Shown here: piece by piece, positions 1 through 7,220 of the stretch | How the letters are laid out: each line of letters begins with the position of its first letter | Position numbering within the stretch: the stretch's first letter is position 1 | DNA from: HGM04593 sp045631905 | Lineage (GTDB): Bacteria; Bacteroidota; Bacteroidia; Bacteroidales; Bacteroidaceae | Direction: 5' to 3' | DNA: 64,000 bases | NCBI GenBank assembly: GCA_045631905.1 | Contig: JAZQVO010000031.1 | Coordinates: 1 to 64,000, forward strand | Notes under the pieces: model-generated | What the model saw: the letters and a program-made list of their open reading frames with translations, nothing else | Database searches by the model: none | What the model was told of the DNA's origin: nothing | Position numbers and translations under genes: made by a program

Positions 1-10
1 TCCTATCCTC

Positions 11-634
11 TCATACACTTGCACACTCTTTACACTTTCTTATAGTATTTACACTCACATTCGTAATCTTGCTGATGTTTCGGAGGCTGATACCCTTTTT
101 CAGCAACTTGAACACCTCACTGTATTCCTCACGCATAGCCTCATCACTCTTGCGATAACCCTCTTTACGACCAACCTTGCCACCATTGTTACGATAGTTG
201 GCATAACCACTCGCTACACGCTCACGAATGGTCTTGCGCTCCATTCTTGCCACCTCTGCGAGTATGGTAATAAGGAATTGGCTCATTGGGTTTACCTTGC
301 CCTCTGCTGTCAGTGTTTCGATGTTATAGTTCTGTATATACAGCGAAATACCCTTGCTGTTCAGCATTTCGATAACCTCAAGCACTTGCAAGGTATCACG
401 CCCCAAGCGAGAGAGTTCAGTAACAAGCACCTTGTCAATGGCATTTGCCTCAACATAAGCAACCATATTCAGCAATTCGGCACGCTCTTTGTTGGCTTTC
501 GCACCTGAAATTTTTTCGGCAAACACTGCCTCTACGCTCCAACCTTTGTTGTTGGCAAGTACTGTTAATTCATTCACTTGTCTGTCGTACTCTTGTATGT
601 TGGTGCTAACCCTTGCAAAAATTACTGTTTTCAT
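11..634 (-). CDS. Serine recombinase (resolvase/invertase family)
   Basis: A 207-residue small serine recombinase that would cut and rejoin DNA at short paired sites. The N-terminal resolvase domain shows ARVST with the expected nucleophile Ser10, then ELSRLGRDT and the long E-helix region around MERKTIRERV. The C-terminus (about residues 165-207) reads as a helix-turn-helix, with GISLRNISKITNVS. The length matches Tn3-type resolvases and DNA invertases, not large serine integrases. It faces away from the regulator and membrane-protein genes at 795-3514 and has its own canonical promoter at 677-708. It marks this AT-rich block as mobile or invertible. Family call sure; whether it acts as resolvase, invertase or integrase is unknown. 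Confidence 0.93.
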   Translation of the reverse strand: MKTVIFARVSTNIQEYDRQVNELTVLANNKGWSVEAVFAEKISGAKANKERAELLNMVAYVEANAIDKVLVTELSRLGRDTLQVLEVIEMLNSKGISLYIQNYNIETLTAEGKVNPMSQFLITILAEVARMERKTIRERVASGYANYRNNGGKVGRKEGYRKSDEAMREEYSEVFKLLKKGISLRNISKITNVSVNTIRKCKECASV

Positions 635-676
635 ATTTTTATACTATATTTGTTTTATATATCAATTATTACAATG

Positions 677-708
677 CAAATATACATTTAAGAAAATTAA
701 GAAACAAA
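677..708 (-). promoter_or_regulatory. Bacteroidota-type promoter for the recombinase gene
   Basis: On the minus strand TTTG (705-708) is followed after exactly 20 bases by TATATTTG (677-684), a full match to the Bacteroidota -33/-7 consensus TTTG-N19-21-TAnnTTTG. It lies 43 bases upstream of the recombinase ATG. Confidence 0.75.
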
Positions 709-744
709 TTTTAATTAGCGAAAATCGCAAATAATTTGAAATAT

Positions 745-775
745 ATTGTTATTTATGATAATTTTAGTATATTAG
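745..775 (+). promoter_or_regulatory. Probable weak promoter of the Cro/C1-type regulator
   Basis: ATTG (745-748), a 19-base spacer, then TATATTAG (768-775), one base off TAnnTTTG. It sits 20 bases before the regulator ATG. The -7 box overlaps TTAGCA (772-777), a half of the palindrome found downstream at 1110-1125, so autorepression is plausible (inference). Confidence 0.4.
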
Positions 776-794
776 CACCCAAAATAGGATATAC

Positions 795-1079
795 ATGGAA
801 AAGATATTGGCAGAAAATGTAAAACGCCTTTGCAAACAACAAGGCAAACAACTTAAAGACCTTGCAAGCGATATGGATATAGATGCTTCAAGTCTAACGA
901 GAGCGATGTATGGTAACGCTCGACTTGATACTATTGAGAAAATGGCAGTTGCTCTTGGAGTTAGTGTAAAATCCCTTTTTGAACCTATGGGCGATGAGGC
1001 TGTAGAGGGGTTTATCAAGATAAGAGGAAAGATATATCAGTTCAACTGTAGGAGTGAATTGGAAAACCTACTTAAATAG
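795..1079 (+). CDS. Cro/C1-type helix-turn-helix regulator
   Basis: A 94-residue protein with a single HTH_3 (XRE) domain over residues 4-62: LKDLASDMDIDASSLTRAMYG followed by LDTIEKMAVALGVSVKSLF. The remaining 30 residues (ending IYQFNCRSELENLLK) form a short basic-acidic tail, perhaps for dimerisation. It is placed between the recombinase and the two membrane-protein genes and in the same direction as the latter. A 16-bp palindrome lies just after it, ahead of the next gene. This is the usual arrangement of a repressor guarding a mobile or defence cassette. The domain call is firm; its target is inferred. Confidence 0.88.
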   Translation: MEKILAENVKRLCKQQGKQLKDLASDMDIDASSLTRAMYGNARLDTIEKMAVALGVSVKSLFEPMGDEAVEGFIKIRGKIYQFNCRSELENLLK

Positions 1080-1109
1080 TTAATAAAATTGATAATTTCC
1101 TTTATCAAA

Positions 1110-1125
1110 TTAGCAAGTTTGCTAA
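1110..1125. promoter_or_regulatory. Candidate operator palindrome
   Basis: TTAGCAA-GT-TTGCTAA is a perfect 7+2+7 inverted repeat in the 94-base gap between the HTH regulator and the 560-residue protein gene. A half-site TTAGCA also lies on the regulator's own -7 box (772-777). The size and symmetry suit a Cro/C1-type dimer. A second, looser pair TTGATAA/TTATCAA spans 1089-1108. Confidence 0.4.
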
Positions 1126-1173
1126 CAAGGTGATATTTACAAAAATTAAAGTATAGTTTAATATATATATATT

Positions 1174-2856
1174 ATGAAAAACAATAAAGAGATGTTACAG
1201 CAATGGGCAGAACTCAATATTGAGAATGTCGATTTTAAAGAGTTAGAAAAAGAATTGGAGTATAAATTATTAGACCAGTTTGAAGATTTAACTCTTTTAG
1301 AAAAGGAAAGAGATAAAATTGGCAATCCTAATACTCTTGGAGAAACTGTTATGAATGTTGTTTGGGAACAATTTCTTAATCAAATAGCAGTTACAGCGGG
1401 AGAAGATTTTATAAGAGAAAACAGAGGTCTTACTCTAGACCTTAGTAATGATGCACATATTCAAACACCCGAAAATTTTGCCAAAGGAAAAATTGCTGAG
1501 CATAATCATATAAGCAGAGTAGAATTAGAGGAAAATTATAAAAGATATAGCGAAACACCTCATAAAGAGTTTAGAAAGGAATATGTTAATCCTGGTATGG
1601 ATGCCACATTAGAAAGAGCTGGAAAATTAAAGGCTCAAGGTATTGATACTGTAACAGATATTTATACAGGTAGACAAATTCCTACTGAAACAAAATTTGA
1701 AAACGGTAAAAACAATCCAAATGCAGCACAAAGAGAACATGTTAAACCGTCAGCAGAAAATTATGAAAACCCCTCTCTTCAGATGGGATATAGTAGCGAG
1801 GAATTAGCTGATATTATAAATCATCCAGACAATTTACAAGGCTACACAACCGCCCAAAGAAATGGTCGAAAAAGCGACAAAACTGCCAATGAAATGGAAG
1901 ATTGTGATAAAACAAAGCATTGGGAGAAAGCAAATGAGAAAGCCGAAAAACACATTAAAGAAAAGGAATTAGAGGGTGAAAAGCGACTAATAGATGAAGG
2001 TCGTAAAACTCAAATAGAAGAAACATTTCGTATTGGTGGAAAAGCATTAAGAGCTGTACTTATGAGCATGCTTGCTTCTCTTGTAAAAGATATAATTCGC
2101 AAACTCATTAAATGGTTCCGCTCTGGAAAACGAGTGTTATCAACATTCATTGACAGTATAAAAGACGCTATAAGAGAGTTCTTCAAAAACATGAAACAGC
2201 ATTTAATTAATGCGGGAGATACTCTTTTAACAACAATAGCAACTGCAATTATCGGTCCGATTGTAGGAATGATAAAGAAAGCTTGGATATTCTTAAAACA
2301 AGGATACAACTCTGTAAAGGAAGCAATTGAATTCTTAACAGACCCTCAAAATGCCTATATGCCTTTTAGTATTAAACTTTTGAAAGTTGGTAAAATTATT
2401 ATTGCAGGATTAACAGTAGGAGGAGCAATTTTGCTTGGTGAGGTTATTGAAAAATCACTTATAAGCATACCAATATTTGCCTTTGAAATTCCATTATTAG
2501 GAAGTCTGGCTAGTTTATTGGGAATATTTTTTGGTGCGGTAATTAGTGGAATAATTGGTGCTTTAGCATTGGATTTCATTGACCGTATGGTTGCAAAAAG
2601 AATAAAAGAAGAAAACGCTATTAGAACATTTGACACAAAAAATACGATATTAACAACCCAAACACTTGCTATCCAAGTTGCCACTGTTAATACTGCAGAG
2701 GTAAAAAATACAACTGCAATGTCTATTATTGATAGACATAACGAAGCTGGAAATATTGCAAGAGAAATTATCAATAAAACTGATAAAACATCAACAGATA
2801 CAGACAACACGAATGATAGGATTAGGAAACTTCTAAATAAAAAGAAACATGAATGA
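1174..2856 (+). CDS. Unrecognised HNH-like, multi-helix membrane protein
   Basis: A 560-residue protein I cannot name. Residues 1-110 are acidic and helical. Residues 160-236 resemble an HNH/His-Me-finger core: DIYTGRQI, then AQREHVKP (187-192), then HPDNLQ (217-222) and QRNGRKSD (228-235), the order in which such nucleases place their His, Asn and final Asn/Lys. Residues 245-285 are highly charged. From about 345 the protein is strongly hydrophobic (345-368, 405-422, 427-470), predicting three or more membrane segments. The 90-residue tail is polar and Thr/Asn-rich. It overlaps the next gene by 8 bases, so the two are translationally coupled. The AT-rich base use differs from the core genes at 3.8 kb. 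The nuclease reading is inference; an HNH fold without catalysis is possible. Confidence 0.6.
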   Translation: MKNNKEMLQQWAELNIENVDFKELEKELEYKLLDQFEDLTLLEKERDKIGNPNTLGETVMNVVWEQFLNQIAVTAGEDFIRENRGLTLDLSNDAHIQTPENFAKGKIAEHNHISRVELEENYKRYSETPHKEFRKEYVNPGMDATLERAGKLKAQGIDTVTDIYTGRQIPTETKFENGKNNPNAAQREHVKPSAENYENPSLQMGYSSEELADIINHPDNLQGYTTAQRNGRKSDKTANEMEDCDKTKHWEKANEKAEKHIKEKELEGEKRLIDEGRKTQIEETFRIGGKALRAVLMSMLASLVKDIIRKLIKWFRSGKRVLSTFIDSIKDAIREFFKNMKQHLINAGDTLLTTIATAIIGPIVGMIKKAWIFLKQGYNSVKEAIEFLTDPQNAYMPFSIKLLKVGKIIIAGLTVGGAILLGEVIEKSLISIPIFAFEIPLLGSLASLLGIFFGAVISGIIGALALDFIDRMVAKRIKEENAIRTFDTKNTILTTQTLAIQVATVNTAEVKNTTAMSIIDRHNEAGNIAREIINKTDKTSTDTDNTNDRIRKLLNKKKHE

Positions 2857-3514
2857 AATAGAAATAAAGAAACATAATTTTGAAATTGCCAAAAAGCGAA
2901 TTGGCAATTTCAAATTATCTAATAATGGAAATTCATTTGAAAGGGTTAAAGAAAAGTCTTTTTGGGGATGCTTTAACCATGACGTTACGGGTCTAGAAAT
3001 GAACCAGCATATAGACAAAGTACAAAGTGCTTTTATAGAAATAAACAAATACATCTATGATATTGTAAAAGAATTTAAAGAGATATACAACGCTCTTGAC
3101 GCATTAGACAAAGAGTATATCAATGGTATTATCAAATCTTTGGAAAAGGCGCAGAAGGCTATTAGCGAGAATAACGATACTGTAAAAAACCTAGAGGAAA
3201 CTGTCAATTATTTGTTGGAAATTGAAAAAAATATAGACGTTTTCAAACAAGATATAGCAAATCTTAATAATAATAATACAACACAAACCAGTCGCATAGC
3301 AAATATTAAATTACAAATTGAAAGACTTGAAAATGCAAATGTTAAAAACAACGAGAACTTTGAATTATTTAGAGAAGAAATTATAAATATAAAGCAAAAT
3401 ATAAAAAAAAGCAAGCTAGATATTTTCTTTGATAGTTTATATTATAAAATTTCAATTGGAATATTTGCAACAAGTTCATTCGTGATAAGTTTAATACTTT
3501 TGTTTAGCAAATAA
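2849..3514 (+). CDS. Tail-anchored coiled-coil protein, partner of the HNH-like membrane protein
   Basis: A 221-residue protein of unknown family. It opens with a basic segment and a short aromatic patch (SFWGCFNHDVTG, about residues 37-48). From about residue 52 to 190 it is an almost continuous charged coiled coil with heptad-like Leu/Ile spacing (IEINKYIYDIV, LEETVNYLLEIE, KLQIERLENANV). It ends in one hydrophobic helix (about 199-219) and a short lysine tail, typical of a C-terminal anchor. The ATG (2849) lies inside the end of the previous gene, so the two are made together, likely as subunits of one membrane complex. A strong hairpin with a T-rich run follows at once. It has no visible enzymatic motif and could be a sensor or inhibitor of its partner. 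Confidence 0.6.
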   Translation: MNEIEIKKHNFEIAKKRIGNFKLSNNGNSFERVKEKSFWGCFNHDVTGLEMNQHIDKVQSAFIEINKYIYDIVKEFKEIYNALDALDKEYINGIIKSLEKAQKAISENNDTVKNLEETVNYLLEIEKNIDVFKQDIANLNNNNTTQTSRIANIKLQIERLENANVKNNENFELFREEIINIKQNIKKSKLDIFFDSLYYKISIGIFATSSFVISLILLFSK

Positions 3515-3546
3515 TTTAATCTTTTATATTAGAATAACACAAAAAG

Positions 3547-3589
3547 AATGTATCAAAGTGGTCTATTTATAAGATTACTTTGATACATT
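3547..3589 (+). terminator. Terminator of the membrane-protein pair
   Basis: Perfect 13-bp stem AATGTATCAAAGT/ACTTTGATACATT with a 17-base loop, followed by TTTAATTT, 32 bases after the stop codon of the coiled-coil gene. Confidence 0.7.
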
Positions 3590-3682
3590 TTAATTTGATG
3601 TGGATATGTTGTAACCATATAGATATAGTTATAACATTTAGACTTTAATAAAGAGAAGACGACTTGCAGGTCGCTTATTGAA

Positions 3683-3721
3683 CAATCAAACCCCACCATA
3701 ATTTTAAGCGGGGTTTGATTG
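3683..3721. terminator. Hairpin between the island and the thioredoxin-like gene
   Basis: Perfect 12-bp inverted repeat CAATCAAACCCC/GGGGTTTGATTG with a 15-base loop. It lies between the accessory island (plus strand) and the minus-strand gene ending at 3779, so it can end transcripts from both sides. Only a short T run follows. Confidence 0.6.
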
Positions 3722-3778
3722 TCTTTGTGAATAGACTTTTAGTCACCTTCCATTGACAAAATATATGGGTGGAGGGAG

Positions 3779-4960
3779 TTATTCTTGTTGGTCGAGATAG
3801 TAGAGGTCTCCGCTGAGTATCTGTTGAACTCTCTCGAGCACCTCGCTACCATGTAATGTTTGGGATATAATACGGCCTTCGGGGTCAATCAGGAACATCT
3901 TGGGTATTGCTTTTATGCCGAGCAGGTTGGCTGTGCCCGAGCTTGTGCCTGCGAGGTCGCTGGCATGTACCCAGCCGTCGCGGTTGAGGCCGTGCTTGTG
4001 TATGGCTCCTTCCCATGCTCCTTTTTTGTCGTCGAGCGAGTAGCTTATTATTACGAATTTGTCGCTTTGTGCTTTTGTTTCGTCATAAAGTTTTTGCAGG
4101 TGTGGTATCTCCTTTATGCAGGGGGCACACCAGCTTGCCCAAAAGTCGAGCAGTATATATCGGCCACGGTAGTCGCCGATGGTTTTCTCTGTTCCGTCGA
4201 TAAGGGGTAGCTCGATGTCGGGTAGTGGGCTGCCCTCTTTTATGTCGATTGCAAGCACCGCGTTTTTTAGTGCTTTGTAGTAGGGGTGACTATGCAGCGT
4301 GCTCGACACGCTTTGTAGCAGTTGCAGGGCTTGGGTTTTGTCGAGGTCGGGGAGTAAGAGTGTCTGCATGGCAAGGGGTGTCATGGGTGATGTGTTGTTT
4401 TCGAGTAGGAATTTCTGTATCTCGGCATTGCCCTTTATTCTCTCCTCGGCTTGGACACGGTTATAAGCTTTTCTGCCCTCTGCGCTTTTTGCCCACTCTG
4501 TGCCGTTTTGGTTTTTGAGCTCGGCAAATCTTCTCTGCCCCTCTCTCATGGCGTTGATGAACATCTGGGTTACGATGCTGTATGCTTCGTTGGTGGGGGT
4601 GCCCGCCACTTTGCTGTCGCCCGAGAGGCTTGCTTTTGCTGTGTGTATGGTTATCTCGCCGGGCTCCAAGAAGAATGTTGCTCCGCTGCTGCCTATAAAG
4701 CCTGTTATTTTGTGTAACATCACTGGCTCGTTCTCCTGCATTGTGTACTCAAAGGTGTACTTGCTGTCTACCACCTCGGTCGAGTCTGTTTTTGTGGGGT
4801 TGCCGTGTTCGTCGATGCGTGTGAGGTAGACCTTTTTCACATTCTCGCCGTTGCTCATCTTTAAGTCGGCTATGGTGCCTTTGACAACACATATGCCTTG
4901 TGCCTGGATAGCCATGCAGGCAAGCAGTGTTGTTGCTGTTATAATGAATCGTTGTAGCAT
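3779..4960 (-). CDS. Secreted TlpA-like thioredoxin-fold protein (DUF4369-type N-terminus)
   Basis: A 393-residue periplasmic thiol-disulfide oxidoreductase of the kind common in Bacteroidales. It has a signal peptide (residues 1-20, ending AIQAQ), then a beta-rich domain of DUF4369 type (about 24-120: VVKGTI, FFLEPGEITI), a helical linker, and a C-terminal AhpC/TSA-thioredoxin domain (about 243-385). The redox motif WCAPC is at 277-281 and the cis-proline stretch at AIPKMFLIDPEG. It would reduce or isomerise disulfides in envelope proteins; the partner is unknown. The gene follows the nucleotidyltransferase by 17 bases and likely shares its transcript. Confidence 0.88.
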   Translation of the reverse strand: MLQRFIITATTLLACMAIQAQGICVVKGTIADLKMSNGENVKKVYLTRIDEHGNPTKTDSTEVVDSKYTFEYTMQENEPVMLHKITGFIGSSGATFFLEPGEITIHTAKASLSGDSKVAGTPTNEAYSIVTQMFINAMREGQRRFAELKNQNGTEWAKSAEGRKAYNRVQAEERIKGNAEIQKFLLENNTSPMTPLAMQTLLLPDLDKTQALQLLQSVSSTLHSHPYYKALKNAVLAIDIKEGSPLPDIELPLIDGTEKTIGDYRGRYILLDFWASWCAPCIKEIPHLQKLYDETKAQSDKFVIISYSLDDKKGAWEGAIHKHGLNRDGWVHASDLAGTSSGTANLLGIKAIPKMFLIDPEGRIISQTLHGSEVLERVQQILSGDLYYLDQQE

Positions 4961-4977
4961 TAACTTATTTATTGTTA

Positions 4978-5784
4978 TTATTTGTAATCTCTTTGCACAA
5001 ACTCCTCGGCGGGTTTAAGGGCATCGAGCTTGCCGACATCTATAAATTCGAGGTTTTCGGCCACTACGCCATATACGGGATATTTTGCGGCGAGCCACAT
5101 GTAAAAGCTCATTATGGGGAAGCGGGTGCCCTTCTCTGCATCTATGGGCAAGTTCTTCTCTTTCACATACTCCTCCATGAGTGCGGGAACCTTGTCGCTC
5201 AGAATGTGTATACCCGAGAAGGCGAGAGCACGGCACTCGGCAGGGTTGATGTCGGGCGATGTTACGTGGTGGTCGCCTGTGTCGGTGTTCAGCCACCCTG
5301 TAAGTTGCATGTTGCTTGGGTCGAAGAGCAGGAAGCGGGTGGTTTTCCTCTCGCTCACCAACAACGTGGCCATGGCCTCCTCCTTTACCTGCGATGCAAA
5401 CCACTTTATGTCGCAGTTAGACAGTATATCTACATTGTGTATGAGGAACCTTCCGCACCCCTCCAAGAAACGTCGTGCATGCAACACGGCTCCCCCGGTT
5501 TCGAGCAGTTGTGCCCTCTCGTCGCTTATCTCGAAGAGCATTTTGCCGTTGCCAGCCTCCTTTTTGTCATCGGTTATCCATGGTTGTGCTTTTGTCCACT
5601 CCTCTATTTTGTCGGCAAAATAGTGTATGTTTACAACAGCCTCGTTAATGCCGACAGCTTGTAATTTGCGTGCCACATGCTCCAAGAGTGGCTTGCCACA
5701 CACGGGAACAAGTGCTTTGGGCAACGTGTCGGTTATGGGTTTAAGGCGGGTACCGAGCCCCGCCGCAAAAATCATCGCTTTCAT
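4978..5784 (-). CDS. Sugar-phosphate nucleotidyltransferase (MurU/GMP-type)
   Basis: A 268-residue enzyme that would join a sugar 1-phosphate to NTP and release pyrophosphate. The N-terminus carries the signature FAAGLGTRLKPITDTLPKAL (GxGTRxxPxT...PK), with ETGGAVLHA and HNVDILS as the further substrate and metal loops. Length and motifs fit MurU-like uridylyltransferases and mannose-1-phosphate guanylyltransferases; the exact sugar cannot be read. The ATG at 5784 was chosen because the family starts MKAMIFAAG; the frame is open 45 codons further upstream, but that part looks non-coding and would run past the -7 box at 5821. It heads a two-gene unit with the thioredoxin-like gene. Confidence 0.85.
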   Translation of the reverse strand: MKAMIFAAGLGTRLKPITDTLPKALVPVCGKPLLEHVARKLQAVGINEAVVNIHYFADKIEEWTKAQPWITDDKKEAGNGKMLFEISDERAQLLETGGAVLHARRFLEGCGRFLIHNVDILSNCDIKWFASQVKEEAMATLLVSERKTTRFLLFDPSNMQLTGWLNTDTGDHHVTSPDINPAECRALAFSGIHILSDKVPALMEEYVKEKNLPIDAEKGTRFPIMSFYMWLAAKYPVYGVVAENLEFIDVGKLDALKPAEEFVQRDYK

Positions 5785-5820
5785 TCTTGTAGTACTTTCT
5801 TTGTGAGTTATAGTATGTCG

Positions 5821-5828
5821 CAAATATA
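5821..5828 (-). promoter_or_regulatory. -7 box upstream of the nucleotidyltransferase
   Basis: TATATTTG on the minus strand, 37 bases before the chosen ATG. No TTTG is seen at the -33 position, so only half the promoter is supported. Confidence 0.5.
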
Positions 5829-5906
5829 ATGCAAACGGGTGAATATTTACCGCATTATCGCCGTCGAGGTGCAATCTTTCTCTTTTTTTCAAAAAAAAGA
5901 GCATTT

Positions 5907-5939
5907 TTTCCTTTTTCAAAACATTTTATGTTATTTTTG
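5907..5939 (+). promoter_or_regulatory. Probable promoter of the GT90 gene
   Basis: TTTC (5907-5910), 21-base spacer, TATTTTTG (5932-5939), an exact TAnnTTTG match. It points to the GT90 gene and lies back to back with the -7 box of the divergent nucleotidyltransferase. Confidence 0.5.
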
Positions 5940-6054
5940 TGGCATCGTTTCGTGGTTGTTGAATATATAACTCGATTATTGTTAAGGGATTTGGGTTTTG
6001 GAACGATGCTCGAATATTTGTGTTCGATGTGATAGTTGTAATAAGTTCCGTGCT

Positions 6055-7026
6055 ATGATAAAGAAACTTTTGTATAAACTGCGCAGTGGGAAAAACTGCA
6101 AATTCATATATTATCTGGTGAATAATTTGCGACAACTGCAACCTAAATTTATTTTCAGGTCGCGTCTTGCAAGCACTCTTGCATCGCTGGAGCAACGCAA
6201 AGATAAAGAGTACATAATGGAGCGCGTAAATTATTATAACAAGTTACAGCCTTTGGTGAAACTGCCGTCATCGGCACCCATGCTCTCCGAACATAAGGTG
6301 CGAGGTGCCAAGGTCTACTTTTACGACACCTATGAATATATACGTTGGTTCTCTCCCTCTTTTCATTGGGGCTTTTGCCCTGGCGATGTGGTGTTTGTGC
6401 CCGAATATCCCTCGGTAGTGAAGAGCCGTCCCTTGTGCGAGGGCAATGAAAACTCCATATTGCTGAAACTTGACAAAATACGCCATTTTATATTCGTAAA
6501 GGATAATAAAAAGTTCACCGACAAAAAAGACCTTGTGATATTCCGCGGGAAGGTGGTAGGCAAGGAGAGCAGGGTGCGTTTTATGGAGAAGTATTTCTCA
6601 CACCCTATGTGCGACCTTGGCGATGTGAGCAGGTCGAACGACGTGCCCGCCGAGTGGAAAACAGAGAAAAAGACCATACGCGAGCATCTCGACTATAAAT
6701 TTATAATGGCTCTCGAAGGTAACGATGTTGCAAGCAACCTTAAATGGGTTATGTCGTCTAATTCGTTGGCTGTCATGCCAAGGCCTACATGTGAAACATG
6801 GTTCATGGAGGGCAAGCTCATACCCAACTATCACTATGTGGAGATTAAGCCCGATTATTCCGACCTTGAAGAGCGTGTAAACTACTATATTGCCCACCCC
6901 GATGAGGCTCAAAAGATAATAGACCACGCTCACGAATGGGTTTCGCAGTTTCGCGACAAGAAACGCGAGAAACTTATATCGTTGTTGGTGATGGATAAAT
7001 ATTTCAGAGCTACGGGGCAAAAATAA
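6055..7026 (+). CDS. Glycosyltransferase family 90 (LPS-type)
   Basis: A 323-residue cytoplasmic glycosyltransferase of the GT90/CAP10 group, which in Gram-negative bacteria adds glucose or xylose to LPS or other surface glycans. The nucleotide-sugar-binding region is clear near the C-terminus: ALEGNDVASNLKWVMSSNS, PTCETWFMEGKL, IPNYHYVEIKPDYSDLEER. Upstream are FRGKVVGKESRVRFMEKY and the conserved FSPSFHWGFCPGDVVF. The frame is open 19 codons earlier, but the ATG at 6055 (MIKKLLYKLRSGK) is the family-like start. It stands alone between its own promoter and the ABC-F promoter. Confidence 0.88.
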   Translation: MIKKLLYKLRSGKNCKFIYYLVNNLRQLQPKFIFRSRLASTLASLEQRKDKEYIMERVNYYNKLQPLVKLPSSAPMLSEHKVRGAKVYFYDTYEYIRWFSPSFHWGFCPGDVVFVPEYPSVVKSRPLCEGNENSILLKLDKIRHFIFVKDNKKFTDKKDLVIFRGKVVGKESRVRFMEKYFSHPMCDLGDVSRSNDVPAEWKTEKKTIREHLDYKFIMALEGNDVASNLKWVMSSNSLAVMPRPTCETWFMEGKLIPNYHYVEIKPDYSDLEERVNYYIAHPDEAQKIIDHAHEWVSQFRDKKREKLISLLVMDKYFRATGQK

Positions 7027-7119
7027 CAGCCGGTAAGGCTCACAGCCTTTATCCCAAATTTAGATTTGTTTTCAAAAGTTCGCATGTGTCACCCGTTTAG
7101 CCGTGGCACACCCCCTTTG

Positions 7120-7151
7120 TTTGTGTATCTTGTTAAAAAGGCCTATCTTTG
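7120..7151 (+). promoter_or_regulatory. Promoter of the ABC-F gene
   Basis: TTTG (7120-7123), 20-base spacer, TATCTTTG (7144-7151): a full consensus match, about 70 bases before the ATG at 7221. A weak GCCTA/TAGGC hairpin with a T7 run overlaps it and may end the GT90 transcript. Confidence 0.75.
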
Positions 7152-7220
7152 CACAACGGTAGGCGTTTTTTTATGCCTCTGAGCAATCACTTATAAATAA
7201 ACAGCAGATAATATATATAT

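Noticed and set aside
4972..5664. Plus-strand gene of 230 codons
   Set aside because: It lies opposite the nucleotidyltransferase, whose motifs are unmistakable; the plus frame has no recognisable protein character.
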